Shown: positions 6,966 to 15,225, counted from the stretch's first letter. The stretch: DNA of 64,000 nt from Viridibacterium silvisoli (GCF_036017035.1 NZ_JAYXHS010000001.1:1178001-1242000); one strand, 5' to 3'. Translations and numbers: made by a program. Notes: generated by a model from the letters alone, not told the origin.

Positions 6966-8477
6966 TCAACGGATCACCCGATGCCAGTCCTGCTCGAAGT
7001 AGTGCACCAGCGACTGGTTGTTGAGGCGATTCGGTTCGACGTCCGGCGCCACCATGTCCGGCGGGAAGTGGAACATCTCGCGCGTGCTCGATGCGTCGAG
7101 AAAGCGCAGCGGCACTGCATAGCGCTCGGGCTGCGTGAAGTTGTTCTGCTTGCTTGCCAGCACGAAGCCCCACTCGCCGAAGGAAGGCACATGGGCGTGA
7201 TACGGCCAGGTGTAGAAGCCGGCCTCTTTCAAGGTCGCCACCACGCACCAGAAAGCATGTGGCGCGAAGTAGGGCGAGGTTGATTGCACGACCACGTAGC
7301 CATGCTCTGCAAGGTGCTTGCTGACAAGGCGGTACATCGGCACCGAGTAGAGCTTGCCGAGCGCGAAGTTCGATGGATCGGGCAGGTCGATGATGATGGA
7401 ATCGTAGGCGCCTGTGTCCGTCTCCAGCCATTGGCCCGCATCGGCATTGACCACCTTGACGCGTGGGTCGGTCAGGGCATGCCGGTTGATGGCGGTCAGT
7501 GCTTCCGACGTCGAGAACAGCTTCGTCATCGCCGGGTCAAGATCGACCAGGGTGACATGCTCCAGCTGCTTGTACTTGAGTAGCTCGCGCACGGCGAGAC
7601 CATCGCCACCTCCCAGCACCAGAGCCCGGCGTGCGCCGGGCAGGGATTGCATGGCGGGATGCACCAGCGCTTCGTGATAACGATGCTCGTCGCGTGTGGA
7701 GAACTGCAGGTTGCCGTTCAGGTAGAGGCGTAGGTCGTCTTGCCAGCGCGTGACCACCATGCGCTGGTAAGGCGTCGTCTCGGCGTGGATGATCTGGTCG
7801 CCGAAAACACTTTGCTCGGCCCAATGGGTCAAGCGCGAAGAGAACGCCAGTCCACCGATCAACACGGCGACCACGACCGTACCGCGCAGGTGGATGCCGC
7901 GCTTGCCACGCAGCTCCTTGCCGAATATCTGTGCAGTGAACAGCGCCACGCCGGCATTGAGCAGTCCGAACACCAGCGCCGTGCGGGCCATGCCAAGTCG
8001 TGGCGCCAGCACCAGCGGGAACAGCAGTGACACTGCCAGCGCGCCGAGATAGTCGAATGTCAGCACGCGGCTGACCATCTCGCGTAACTCGGCCTTGCGG
8101 CCATAGAGCACCCGCATGACGAGCGGGATCTCCATGCCGACCAGCATGCCGATGAAAAACACCAGCGCATACAACACGGTGCGGAAGGGCGCTGAGGCCC
8201 ACGCAAAGATCGAGAACAGGATGGTCGCGGACAGACCGCCGACGACGCCGACCAGTAATTCCACATCGATGAAGCGTGCCAGCGCATCTTCATCCTTCAC
8301 ATAGCGCGACAGATGCGAGCCGACACCCATCGCGAACAGGTAGCAACCGATGATGGATGAGAACTGCAGCACCGAATCGCCGAGCAGGTAGCTCGCCAGG
8401 GCGCCAGCAATGAGCTCGTAGGCGAGACCGCAAGAGGCGACAACGAAGACGGAGAGGATCAGGACGCGATCACGCAT
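6966..8477 (-). CDS. Membrane-anchored spermidine synthase-like aminopropyltransferase
   Basis: The first ~210 of 503 residues form about seven transmembrane helices; the rest is a spermidine synthase domain. The latter shows ETTPYQRMVVTR (233-244), LYLNGNLQFSTRDEHRYHE (251-269), the SAM-type loop VLGGGDGLAVREL (287-299), VDLDP (311-315) and the catalytic-type acidic residues in IDLPDP (363-368). It should transfer aminopropyl groups from decarboxylated SAM to an amine at the membrane. The decarboxylated SAM would come from the SpeD encoded at 11967. It is divergent from the DUF350-SPFH operon, with 198 bases between starts. The acceptor amine is unknown. Confidence 0.9.
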   Translation of the reverse strand: MRDRVLILSVFVVASCGLAYELIAGALASYLLGDSVLQFSSIIGCYLFAMGVGSHLSRYVKDEDALARFIDVELLVGVVGGLSATILFSIFAWASAPFRTVLYALVFFIGMLVGMEIPLVMRVLYGRKAELREMVSRVLTFDYLGALAVSLLFPLVLAPRLGMARTALVFGLLNAGVALFTAQIFGKELRGKRGIHLRGTVVVAVLIGGLAFSSRLTHWAEQSVFGDQIIHAETTPYQRMVVTRWQDDLRLYLNGNLQFSTRDEHRYHEALVHPAMQSLPGARRALVLGGGDGLAVRELLKYKQLEHVTLVDLDPAMTKLFSTSEALTAINRHALTDPRVKVVNADAGQWLETDTGAYDSIIIDLPDPSNFALGKLYSVPMYRLVSKHLAEHGYVVVQSTSPYFAPHAFWCVVATLKEAGFYTWPYHAHVPSFGEWGFVLASKQNNFTQPERYAVPLRFLDASSTREMFHFPPDMVAPDVEPNRLNNQSLVHYFEQDWHRVIR

Positions 8478-8608
8478 GTGCAGCTACTTTGTATTGAACT
8501 GATGTCGCGCTCGTTGAACCCGGATCCCCGGGAACACGCGACCGAAATCGTCATTCCCGCGACGGCGGCTTACGCGCTTGCCCGTTGGTACATTTCATCG
8601 GCACACGC

Positions 8609-8637
8609 TTGCACCGCCCATGCCCGCTTGTTACGCT
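8609..8637 (+). promoter_or_regulatory. Candidate promoter of the DUF350-SPFH-DUF4178-SpeD operon
   Basis: TTGCAC, 17-base spacer, TACGCT, ending 38 bases upstream of the DUF350 start. The spacing is ideal but the -10 match is moderate. Confidence 0.4.
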
Positions 8638-8675
8638 GCGACGGCATTCAAGGCGCATGGCAACGGAGACGGCAG

Positions 8676-9068
8676 ATGTTATTACAACAACTAAGCGCAT
8701 ACCTGATTCATCTACTTGCCGGGCTGGGCGTGGTGGCTGTCTTTGTGGCCGTCTACCTGCACGTCACCCCATTTCGCGAGCTATACCTGATCCGCAACGG
8801 TGGCGTCGCGGCGGCGCTCTCGCTTGGCGGTGCGACGTTCGGTTTCGCGCTGACGGTGGCATCGAGCATCCTGCACAACGACACCTTCGCGATGTTCCTG
8901 TTCTGGGCTGCCTGCAGTGCTGCCGTGCAGGTCATTGCCTATGCCGTCGTCGCACGCCTGCTGCCGCATCTCAATGCAGCACTGGAGAACAATAACGTCG
9001 CCATGGGTGGTCTCATGGGCGTTGTGTCGCTGGTCGTCGGCATCATCAACGCGGCTGCGCTGTCGTAA
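8676..9068 (+). CDS. DUF350 (YjfL-type) inner-membrane protein
   Basis: The 130-residue protein is four hydrophobic helices connected by short loops, in the pattern of DUF350 proteins. The first helix is LIHLLAGLGVVAVFVAVYLH; the repeat halves contain GGVAAALSLGGATFGFALTVAS and AMGGLMGVVSLVVGIINAA. The frame opens 66 codons earlier, but the ATG at 8676 has the GGAGACGGCAG binding site and starts at the first helix. DUF350 proteins occur beside polyamine and envelope-stress genes (for example yjfL in E. coli); their function is unknown. It leads the rightward operon of this island. Confidence 0.88.
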   Translation: MLLQQLSAYLIHLLAGLGVVAVFVAVYLHVTPFRELYLIRNGGVAAALSLGGATFGFALTVASSILHNDTFAMFLFWAACSAAVQVIAYAVVARLLPHLNAALENNNVAMGGLMGVVSLVVGIINAAALS

Positions 9069-9152
9069 AGTTCTGACGCAGTACCTCGCAATCCACTTTT
9101 GTCACGACGCGGTATTCCCGCCGCGTCATCATTGCCGGTAAGGAGAGCCATC

Positions 9153-10163
9153 ATGGGTCTGGGCGATTTCATCAAGAAACAGTTTATCGACGTCCTGCAA
9201 TGGACGGAGGACAGCGATGACGTGCTCGCCTGGCGTCACCCCATGGACGGCATGGAAATCCAGAATGGCGCCAGTCTCACCGTGCGCGATTCGCAGATGG
9301 CGGTGTTCGTGAATGAAGGCAAGGTCGCCGACGTGTTCGGCCCCGGCATGTACAAGCTCACCACGCAGACCCTGCCGGTGCTGACCTACCTGAAGAACTG
9401 GGACAAGCTGTTCGAGTCGCCCTTCAAGTCCGATCTCTACTTCTTCAGCACGCGCATCCAGCTCGCGCGCAAATGGGGCACGCCACAGCCGATCACCATC
9501 CGCGACAAGGATTTCGGCATGGTGCGCCTGCGCGCCTTCGGCATGTACTCGTACAAGCTGACCGACCCGAAGAAGTTCTACACGGAGATCAGCGGCACGC
9601 GCGAAACCTACACGCGTGACCAGCTCGAAGAGCAGTTGCGCAATCTCGTCGTGTCGACGATGACGTCAACGCTGGGCAGTGCCGAGCTGCCCTTCCTCGA
9701 CATGGCCGGCAATCAGGCCTTGCTGTCGACGAAGATGAAAGAACACATGACGCCGGTGTTCGATCAGTACGGCCTCGCGCTCGACAACTACGCCGTCGAG
9801 AACATCTCGCTGCCGGAAGAACTGCAGAAGGCCATCGACACGCGCATCTCGATGGGCATGATGGGCGACCTCGGCAAGTTCACGCAGTACCAGGTGGCCA
9901 GCAGCATTCCGCTGGCTGCGCAGAATGAAGGTGGCATTGCGGGCCTTGGTGCCGGGCTGGCGGCGGGCGTGGGCGTGGGCCAGATCATGGCCGATACGAT
10001 GCGATCCAGCCTGAATCCGGGCGCAGGCGCAGCTGCTGCGCCTGCGGGCGACGCACCAGAAGTGCGCCTCGAAAAGCTCAAGGGCATGCTCGACAAGGGC
10101 CTCATCGCACAAGCCGACTACGACACGGCGAAGGCGGAGATCCTGAAGAAGCTGATTGGCTGA
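9153..10163 (+). CDS. SPFH/band-7 domain protein with C-terminal SHOCT domain
   Basis: The 336-residue protein belongs to the SPFH group once annotated as virion-core-like. The SPFH core runs from about residue 25 to 215 (VFGPGMYKLTTQTLP, then FGMVRLRAFGMYSYKLTDP and LGSAELPFLDMAGNQ), followed by a Gly/Ala-rich linker and a SHOCT domain near 300-336 (LEKLKGMLDKGLIAQADYD). It lacks a clear N-terminal membrane helix, so it probably acts on the cytoplasmic face of the membrane. The ATG at 9153 has AAGGAGAG upstream. SPFH proteins form scaffold rings; with DUF350 and DUF4178 partners this one may assemble on the membrane. Confidence 0.87.
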   Translation: MGLGDFIKKQFIDVLQWTEDSDDVLAWRHPMDGMEIQNGASLTVRDSQMAVFVNEGKVADVFGPGMYKLTTQTLPVLTYLKNWDKLFESPFKSDLYFFSTRIQLARKWGTPQPITIRDKDFGMVRLRAFGMYSYKLTDPKKFYTEISGTRETYTRDQLEEQLRNLVVSTMTSTLGSAELPFLDMAGNQALLSTKMKEHMTPVFDQYGLALDNYAVENISLPEELQKAIDTRISMGMMGDLGKFTQYQVASSIPLAAQNEGGIAGLGAGLAAGVGVGQIMADTMRSSLNPGAGAAAAPAGDAPEVRLEKLKGMLDKGLIAQADYDTAKAEILKKLIG

Positions 10164-10200
10164 CCCAAGCGCGCAGCATTATTCCGTGCGGGTTGTGCAG

Positions 10201-10271
10201 GGTGGGTTCGGAGCAAAGCGACAACCCACCGCCGTCCGCTGACGATGGTGGGTTGCTTCGCGAACCCACCC
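10201..10271. repeat. GGTGGGTTCG inverted repeat between SPFH and DUF4178 genes
   Basis: Left arm 10201-10230 and right arm 10247-10271 both carry GGTGGGTT...AACCCACC. Each arm can fold alone and the two can pair with each other. It fills most of the 158-base gap inside the operon and may weaken or process the transcript there. Confidence 0.7.
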
Positions 10272-10321
10272 TACGCAAACCACGCCGCACTCACTCGACG
10301 CGAAGAACTCCGAACTAACGC

Positions 10322-11821
10322 ATGTATCAAGTCGCCTGCCCCAGCTGCGGAGCACCCGTCCAGTTCCGCTCGGCCGCTTCGGTCATGGCGGTGTGCGGCT
10401 ATTGCCAGAGCACTTTGCTGCGCGATGCGGACGCGGTGCGCGACATCGGCAAGATGTCGGCCGTGCTGGAGGACTACTCGCCGATCCAGATCAATACCAG
10501 CGGCATGTTCGAAGGCAAGCGCTTCGGCGTGGTCGGACGCATCCAGCTTGAGTACGCGGATGGCTACTGGAACGAGTGGTACGCGCTGTTCGATGACGGT
10601 ACTGCGTGCTGGCTGTCGGATGCCTCGGGCAAGTACACACTGACCGTCCAGTCGACGAACGTACCGCGCGAGGTGCCGGTCTTCGAGCGCATCCAGCCGG
10701 GCGGTCGCCTGTCTTTCGACAATGTCGGCTACATCGCTGCCGATGTACGCACGGCGCGCTGCACGGGCGGTCAGGGTGAGCTGCCGTTCAAGGTCGGCGA
10801 GGGCTGGGAGGCGAAGCTTGCGGACTACCGCAACGGCCAGCGCTTCGTCACGCTGGATTACTCGGATGGTGCGACGCCGGTCATCTACACCGGCAAGGCG
10901 GTCACGCTGGAGAGCATGGCCTGTCAGCTGCTGCGCGAGGATACGCAGATCCTGCAGAGCGCGGGCAAGCTGCGCGGCAGCACTGCGAATCTCGAGTGCC
11001 CGAATTGCGGCGCCTCGATTGCCTACCGTCCCGGCCTCGCCCAGCACCTCGTTTGCCAGACTTGCCACGCCGAAGTCGGTGCGCGCGCCGGGCAGGTGGA
11101 AGTGCTGGCAAAGAACGAGGAGCTGGAGCAACGCACGACGACGCTGGTGCTCGGCGACGTGGCGAAAATCGGCGGTGCCGAGTGGACGCTGATCGGCCTG
11201 ATGGAGTGCCGTGAGACGGGTGAAGAGTCCTCGATGTGGGTCGAGTACCTGCTGCACAACCCGCAAAAGGGTTTCCAGTGGATCGTCGAGAGCATGGAGG
11301 GTTGGGATCTTGTCACCGTGCTTGATGAATGGCCGGAAGCGGCAGGCGGTTCCCAGCTGCGCTTGCGCGGCCAGGTCTTCAGCAAGCTTTACGACTACGG
11401 CTCGGAAGTCACTTGGGCCGCAGGCGCCTTCAACTGGCGCGTGCACATTGGCGACCGGGTGAGTGTTAGCGACTACAAGCAAGGCATCATGACCTTGACG
11501 GCAGAGCGCAGCAGTAGCGAGCTGAACTGGAGTCTGGCAAAGCGCGTTGCGGCGCGCGATGTGCTCGGCTGGTTCGGCAAGGCGAGCCAGGCTGCCGTTT
11601 TGCCGCGCGAGCGTGCCGCCTCGCTGGCCGCCGACAGTGGCGATACCGGCAGCCAGCTACGCAAGGTGGCCTGGATCTTCACCGCCCTCATTGTCCTGCT
11701 CAACCTGCCGTTCCTCTTCAGGAACGGGTTCGACAGTATCGAGATCCCCATACTGGGCCTGGTCGCGCTGTGGTTTCCGGTCCTGAAGTTCGCCAGCAAC
11801 AGTGATGGAGATGACGACTGA
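10322..11821 (+). CDS. DUF4178 protein with two zinc ribbons and C-terminal membrane anchor
   Basis: In the 499-residue protein an N-terminal zinc ribbon (CPSC at 6-9, CGYC at 25-28) is followed by a DUF4178-like beta-rich domain (about 55-205), a second zinc ribbon (CPNC 226-229, CQTC 245-248), a second DUF4178-like domain (about 275-430) with WTLIGLMECRETGE and VEYLLHN, and two hydrophobic helices near 455-495. It is thus a tandem repeat of ribbon plus domain tethered to the membrane. Such proteins co-occur with SPFH, DUF350, SpeD and spermidine synthase; function is unknown. Its TGA overlaps the ATG of the next small gene. Confidence 0.85.
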   Translation: MYQVACPSCGAPVQFRSAASVMAVCGYCQSTLLRDADAVRDIGKMSAVLEDYSPIQINTSGMFEGKRFGVVGRIQLEYADGYWNEWYALFDDGTACWLSDASGKYTLTVQSTNVPREVPVFERIQPGGRLSFDNVGYIAADVRTARCTGGQGELPFKVGEGWEAKLADYRNGQRFVTLDYSDGATPVIYTGKAVTLESMACQLLREDTQILQSAGKLRGSTANLECPNCGASIAYRPGLAQHLVCQTCHAEVGARAGQVEVLAKNEELEQRTTTLVLGDVAKIGGAEWTLIGLMECRETGEESSMWVEYLLHNPQKGFQWIVESMEGWDLVTVLDEWPEAAGGSQLRLRGQVFSKLYDYGSEVTWAAGAFNWRVHIGDRVSVSDYKQGIMTLTAERSSSELNWSLAKRVAARDVLGWFGKASQAAVLPRERAASLAADSGDTGSQLRKVAWIFTALIVLLNLPFLFRNGFDSIEIPILGLVALWFPVLKFASNSDGDDD

Positions 11822-11970
11822 TGTGGCGCTTTCTGTACATCGTCTATGCCATCGTTGTGACCATTGCCACGACTGCCATCAATGGCGGCTCGGGAAGCGG
11901 GGGCAGCAGTTATCGCAGCTGGGGGGGCTCCAGCTACGGGGGCTCCGGCGGCGGCTCATTTCATAAATGA
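11821..11970 (+). CDS. 49-residue Gly/Ser-rich single-TM peptide
   Basis: The frame begins in the DUF4178 stop (TGATG) and ends in the SpeD start (ATGA), so it is coupled on both sides. The peptide has one hydrophobic helix (FLYIVYAIVVTIATTAI) and a tail rich in Gly, Ser, Tyr and Trp ending SFHK. It has no family I recognise. The tight overlaps on both sides argue that it is a real gene although it is very short. It may be a membrane subunit or an acceptor substrate of the polyamine system. Confidence 0.7.
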   Translation: MWRFLYIVYAIVVTIATTAINGGSGSGGSSYRSWGGSSYGGSGGGSFHK

Positions 11971-12362
11971 GTCCACAAATGAACTCGCGCATGAATCCGA
12001 TTGCGTTGGGCCGGGCACTCGGCCAGCACCTTCTGCTCGATCTGCATGAGGTCTCGCCAGCGCTATTGGGCGACACACAGGAGATCGAAATCATCCTGCG
12101 CGAGGCTGCACGGCTGGCAGGTGCCACGCCCATTCACGCGCACTTCCATCACTTCGGCGCCGGCATGGGCGTGACCGGTGTGTTGTTACTTCGCGAATCG
12201 CATATCAGCATCCACACCTGGCCGGAGCATGGCTACGCGGCGGTGGACGTGTTCATGTGTGGTGATGCGCAGCCGGAGCGGGCGACAACGCATATTGCTG
12301 CAGCGCTGGCCGCAGGATCGCACTCGGTAAAGCGCCAGGATCGCGGCGCAGTGTCGTCGTAG
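11967..12362 (+). CDS. speD: S-adenosylmethionine decarboxylase proenzyme SpeD
   Basis: SpeD makes decarboxylated SAM, the aminopropyl donor for spermidine synthase. The 131-residue protein has the processing site Glu77-Ser78 in RESHISIHTWPEHGYAA, which would yield the pyruvoyl group, plus His83 and Cys98 at the spacing of the small bacterial class 1b enzymes. Its ATG overlaps the stop of the 49-residue peptide (ATGA). The stop codon TAG lies at the edge of the long palindromic repeat (12361 on), so the repeat seems to have set the end of this gene. It is expected to feed the membrane aminopropyltransferase at 6966. Confidence 0.92.
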   Translation: MSPQMNSRMNPIALGRALGQHLLLDLHEVSPALLGDTQEIEIILREAARLAGATPIHAHFHHFGAGMGVTGVLLLRESHISIHTWPEHGYAAVDVFMCGDAQPERATTHIAAALAAGSHSVKRQDRGAVSS

Positions 12363-12460
12363 GTCGGAAAAGCGCAGCGCCTTCCGACATCAGGCACCCA
12401 AACGCGCGTCATGATTGTTTGCGAGCCCGGATGTCGGAAGGCGCTGTGCTTTTCCGACCT
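12361..12460. repeat. Long palindromic repeat element, copy 2 (31-bp arms)
   Basis: Arms 12361-12391 and 12430-12460 match copy 1 at 5061 with few changes; the single mismatch within this copy would still pair as G-U in RNA, suggesting selection on the hairpin. The element overlaps the last bases of speD. Confidence 0.85.
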
Positions 12461-12468
12461 ACAAAACA

Positions 12469-12490
12469 AAGGCCGCTCGAAAGCGGCCTT
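12469..12490 (-). terminator. Intrinsic terminator of gatB
   Basis: A perfect 9-bp stem (AAGGCCGCT / AGCGGCCTT) with loop CGAA lies 20 bases beyond the gatB stop. T-rich stretches on both strands would let it serve gatB and also speD from the other side. Confidence 0.8.
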
Positions 12491-12509
12491 TTCAATCGTG
12501 CGCCGAAAC

Positions 12510-14006
12510 TCAGGCGTCGAGTTTCTTTTTCAGCAGCTCGTTGACCTGCGCGGGCGAGGCTTTGCCCTTGCTGGCCTTCATGACCTGACCGACCAGCGCG
12601 TTGAAAGCCTTTTCCTTGCCGGCGCGATATTCCTCGACGTTCTTCGCGTTGGCGGCGAGCACTTCGTCGATGATGGGCTCGATGGCGGAGGCGTCGGTGA
12701 CCTGCTTCAGACCCTGCGTCTCGATGATGCTGTCGGCATCCTTGCCTTCGCCGTTCCACAGCGCTTCGAAAACTTTCTTCGCAGCGCTGCTTGATATGGT
12801 GTTGTCGAATACACGAGCGAGAAGGCCGGCTAACTGAGTAGGAGAAACCTTTGAATTTTCGATCTCCAGTTGCTCCTTGTTGAGACTGGATGCGATGTTA
12901 TTGATGACCCAGTTCTGGACATGCTTTGCGTTGGCTACGTCGGGAGCTTGTGTGCCATACGGAATGCCAGGAATGCTTCGGAGTGCTGCCAATGTGTCTT
13001 CAAAGTAACGAGACATTCCCAATGAGCTTGTAAGTACCTGTGCGTCTGAGGAGACCATTGCGTACTCGCGTTGATAGCGCTGGCGCTTTTCTTCCGGCAA
13101 TTCCGGCATCTCGCTCTTCACGCGGCTGATCCAGTCGGCGCTGATTTCCAGCGGCAACAGATCTGGATCGGGGAAGTAGCGGTAGTCGTGCGCGTCTTCC
13201 TTGCTGCGCATGGCGCGCGTCTCGCCGGTGTCCGGGTCGAACAGCACGGTGGCTTGCTGGATGGCGTGGCCGTCTTCGATCTGTTCGATCTGCCATTGCA
13301 CTTCGTAGTCGATGGCCTGCTGCATGAAGCGGAAGCTGTTGAGGTTCTTGATCTCGCGGCGCGTGCCGAATTTCTCCGCGCCTCGTCTGCGCACGGAGAC
13401 GTTGGCGTCGCAGCGGAACGAGCCTTCCTGCATGTTGCCGTCGCAGATGTCGATCCATTGCACGAGCGAATGCAGGGCCTTGGCGTAGGCCACGGCCTCG
13501 GCGGAGGAGCGCATGTCGGGCTCGGTAACGATCTCGAGCAGCGGCGTGCCGGCGCGGTTCAGGTCGATGCCGCTCTGGCCCTGGAAGTCTTCGTGCAGGC
13601 TCTTGCCCGCGTCTTCCTCGAGGTGGGCACGCGTCAGGTTCACCGTCTTGGAGTAGGCCTTGTCGCCCTCGCCGACCTGGATCGTCAAGGTGCCGCCAAC
13701 GACGACCGGCAGCTCGTACTGGCTGATCTGGTAACCCTTGGGCAGGTCCGGGTAGAAGTAATTCTTGCGCGCGAAGACGGAGCGCGGCGCGATCTCGGCG
13801 CCGATGGCCAGACCGAAACGGATGGCGCGCGCCACGGCGCCGTGGTTGAGCACGGGCAGCACGCCGGGCAGGGCGATATCCACCGCGCTGGCCTGCTCAT
13901 TGGGCTCGGCACCGAAGGCGGTGCTGGCGCCGGAGAAGATCTTGGAGACGGTGTTGAGCTGGGCGTGGGTTTCCAGGCCGATGACAACTTCCCAATCGCT
14001 GCGCAT
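12510..14006 (-). CDS. gatB: Asp-tRNA(Asn)/Glu-tRNA(Gln) amidotransferase subunit B
   Basis: GatB is the kinase and tRNA-binding subunit of GatCAB, which converts mischarged Asp-tRNA(Asn) or Glu-tRNA(Gln) to the amide form. The 498-residue protein is full length: cradle domain with VVIGLETHAQLNT at the start, RKNYFYPDLPKGYQISQYE near residue 80, ANVSVRRRG, then the helical domain and the C-terminal YqeY-like tail (AFNALVGQVMKASKGKASP). gatA and gatC are not adjacent, which is unusual. The stretch 12790-13060 has visibly lower GC and different codon choice than the rest of the gene. Confidence 0.96.
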   Translation of the reverse strand: MRSDWEVVIGLETHAQLNTVSKIFSGASTAFGAEPNEQASAVDIALPGVLPVLNHGAVARAIRFGLAIGAEIAPRSVFARKNYFYPDLPKGYQISQYELPVVVGGTLTIQVGEGDKAYSKTVNLTRAHLEEDAGKSLHEDFQGQSGIDLNRAGTPLLEIVTEPDMRSSAEAVAYAKALHSLVQWIDICDGNMQEGSFRCDANVSVRRRGAEKFGTRREIKNLNSFRFMQQAIDYEVQWQIEQIEDGHAIQQATVLFDPDTGETRAMRSKEDAHDYRYFPDPDLLPLEISADWISRVKSEMPELPEEKRQRYQREYAMVSSDAQVLTSSLGMSRYFEDTLAALRSIPGIPYGTQAPDVANAKHVQNWVINNIASSLNKEQLEIENSKVSPTQLAGLLARVFDNTISSSAAKKVFEALWNGEGKDADSIIETQGLKQVTDASAIEPIIDEVLAANAKNVEEYRAGKEKAFNALVGQVMKASKGKASPAQVNELLKKKLDA

Positions 14007-14112
14007 GTCAGGTACTCATTAAATGTGACTTGGGGATTCCGGAGCGCAGATTCCGGGGAGTCTGCGCGAAGTCGGCCATTTTACAGCGGCATGGCGGCCA
14101 CTGCTGCATCGC

Positions 14113-14337
14113 TTATCGACGTGTCGTGGCAGAAGAGCTTGAGTTGGTGACGCAGCGTGCATCCGGATAGGCCTGGGCCTTGGGCCCGCCATCGCGTTCC
14201 CAGCCGTCGCCGGGCGAAGTCTGCATGCAGGCGATCTTGCCGTTGAGCTTGCTCTTCCACTGGTACCAGGGAGCGGGGGCCGCCTGGGCCGCCAGTACAA
14301 CGAGACACAGCGAGATACCTGTCGCCCGTTTTTTCAT
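14113..14337 (-). CDS. Small secreted protein of unknown function
   Basis: The 74-residue product begins with a clear signal peptide (MKKRATGISLCLVVLAAQAAPA) and has a mature part of about 53 residues with two cysteines (IACMQ and ARCVT) that could form a disulfide, and many Trp, Gly and Pro residues. The start overlaps the stop of the upstream gene (TGATG), which supports it. No family recognised; a periplasmic location is likely. Confidence 0.65.
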   Translation of the reverse strand: MKKRATGISLCLVVLAAQAAPAPWYQWKSKLNGKIACMQTSPGDGWERDGGPKAQAYPDARCVTNSSSSATTRR

Positions 14338-14726
14338 CAGCAGAAAAACGACTCGACGAAATGTGGTTCACCTGAAAAGCGTACGACCAGGGACTTTGCA
14401 GTGGTGGTCAGCGTGGCGCCATTGCTGAAGGCCAGCTCCAGCGCGATCTGTCCTGTGAATTCAGAGGGCAGCGGAAGGATGGCGAGTTCTTCACCTGCGA
14501 CTGCGAGCTTGCCGCTCGCCAATTTGCCCACGCATTCATTCAGCGGCCCGACCCAGGTTGCGTCGGACAGCAGTATCTCGACGGGGCGGACATAGCCGCT
14601 GTCGGCATCGCCAGGCTCGCCGCCCGAGCGATGTGCAAAAGCCGACGAGAAGGCGATATGCAGTCCATCCGTGCCGGGCTGGACGGCATTTACTTGCGAG
14701 TCATGGAATTCGATGGCGATGTTCAT
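14337..14726 (-). CDS. Conserved protein of unknown function
   Basis: The 129-residue cytoplasmic protein starts MNIAIEFHDSQVNAVQPG and is rich in beta-strand-like segments (LHIAFSSAFAH, VEILLSDATW, GQIALELAFSNGATLTTTAK). It has no signal peptide and no motif I can assign. Its stop overlaps the start of the small secreted protein, and it lies 19 bases after a DUF971 gene, so three unknown genes form one operon read toward gatB. Confidence 0.65.
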   Translation of the reverse strand: MNIAIEFHDSQVNAVQPGTDGLHIAFSSAFAHRSGGEPGDADSGYVRPVEILLSDATWVGPLNECVGKLASGKLAVAGEELAILPLPSEFTGQIALELAFSNGATLTTTAKSLVVRFSGEPHFVESFFC

Positions 14727-14745
14727 CAGACTCGCGTGACCCCGC

Positions 14746-15153
14746 TCAATGGCAGCCGCGCGGCGCCGGTGGTGGCGTGGCGATGTCGCGGCTGGCTCCC
14801 GCCGCTTCGAGCTGCTGCAGATAGTCTGCCCACAGCTTTTCGTGCTGCGTGGCGAGCAGGTAGAGGTGATCCCAGCTGTAGATGCCGGAGTCGTGGCCGT
14901 CGGAGAACACCAGCTTGACGCCGTAGTTGCCCACCGGCTCGATGGCTGTGATGGCCACGTTCCGCTTGCCGGTCTGCAAGACTTCCTGCCCGGCACCATG
15001 ACCGCGCACCTCGGCAGAGGGCGAATGGACGCGCAACAGCTCATGGCTCAGCTGCGCGCTGACGCCATTATCGAAATGTACTTCGAGCAGGCGCGACTGC
15101 TGGTGCAGGCGCAGTTCGGTGGGGATGGGGGTGTTGCTATCGAGACCGGCCAT
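14746..15153 (-). CDS. DUF971 domain protein
   Basis: The 135-residue protein matches the small DUF971 domain, also found at the N-terminus of gamma-butyrobetaine hydroxylase: the core includes LRLHQQSRLLEVHFDNG, VGNYGVKLVFSDGHDSGIYS and WDHLYLLATQHEKLW. Family members bind a metal or assist Fe-S and ubiquinone related steps, but the role is not established. A longer frame upstream has no ribosome binding site; the ATG at 15153 with the family start MAGLDSNTP is preferred. Divergent from phoB with 112 bases between starts. Confidence 0.85.
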   Translation of the reverse strand: MAGLDSNTPIPTELRLHQQSRLLEVHFDNGVSAQLSHELLRVHSPSAEVRGHGAGQEVLQTGKRNVAITAIEPVGNYGVKLVFSDGHDSGIYSWDHLYLLATQHEKLWADYLQQLEAAGASRDIATPPPAPRGCH

Positions 15154-15203
15154 GGTGTTTCCGTGTGGGTGCTTGATGAGGCGCTTTATTTCAAGACGAT
15201 GAC

Positions 15204-15225
15204 GTGTCATAAATCGTTCATGAAT
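15204..15225 (+). promoter_or_regulatory. Pho box upstream of phoB
   Basis: GTGTCAT-AAAT-CGTTCAT-GAAT matches the PhoB direct repeat CTGTCAT-AAAT-CTGTCAT (11 of 14 in the heptamers). A -10 like TACACT (15232-15237) follows 10 bases after the second heptamer, the spacing of PhoB-activated promoters. This implies autoregulation of phoB-phoR. Confidence 0.75.
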
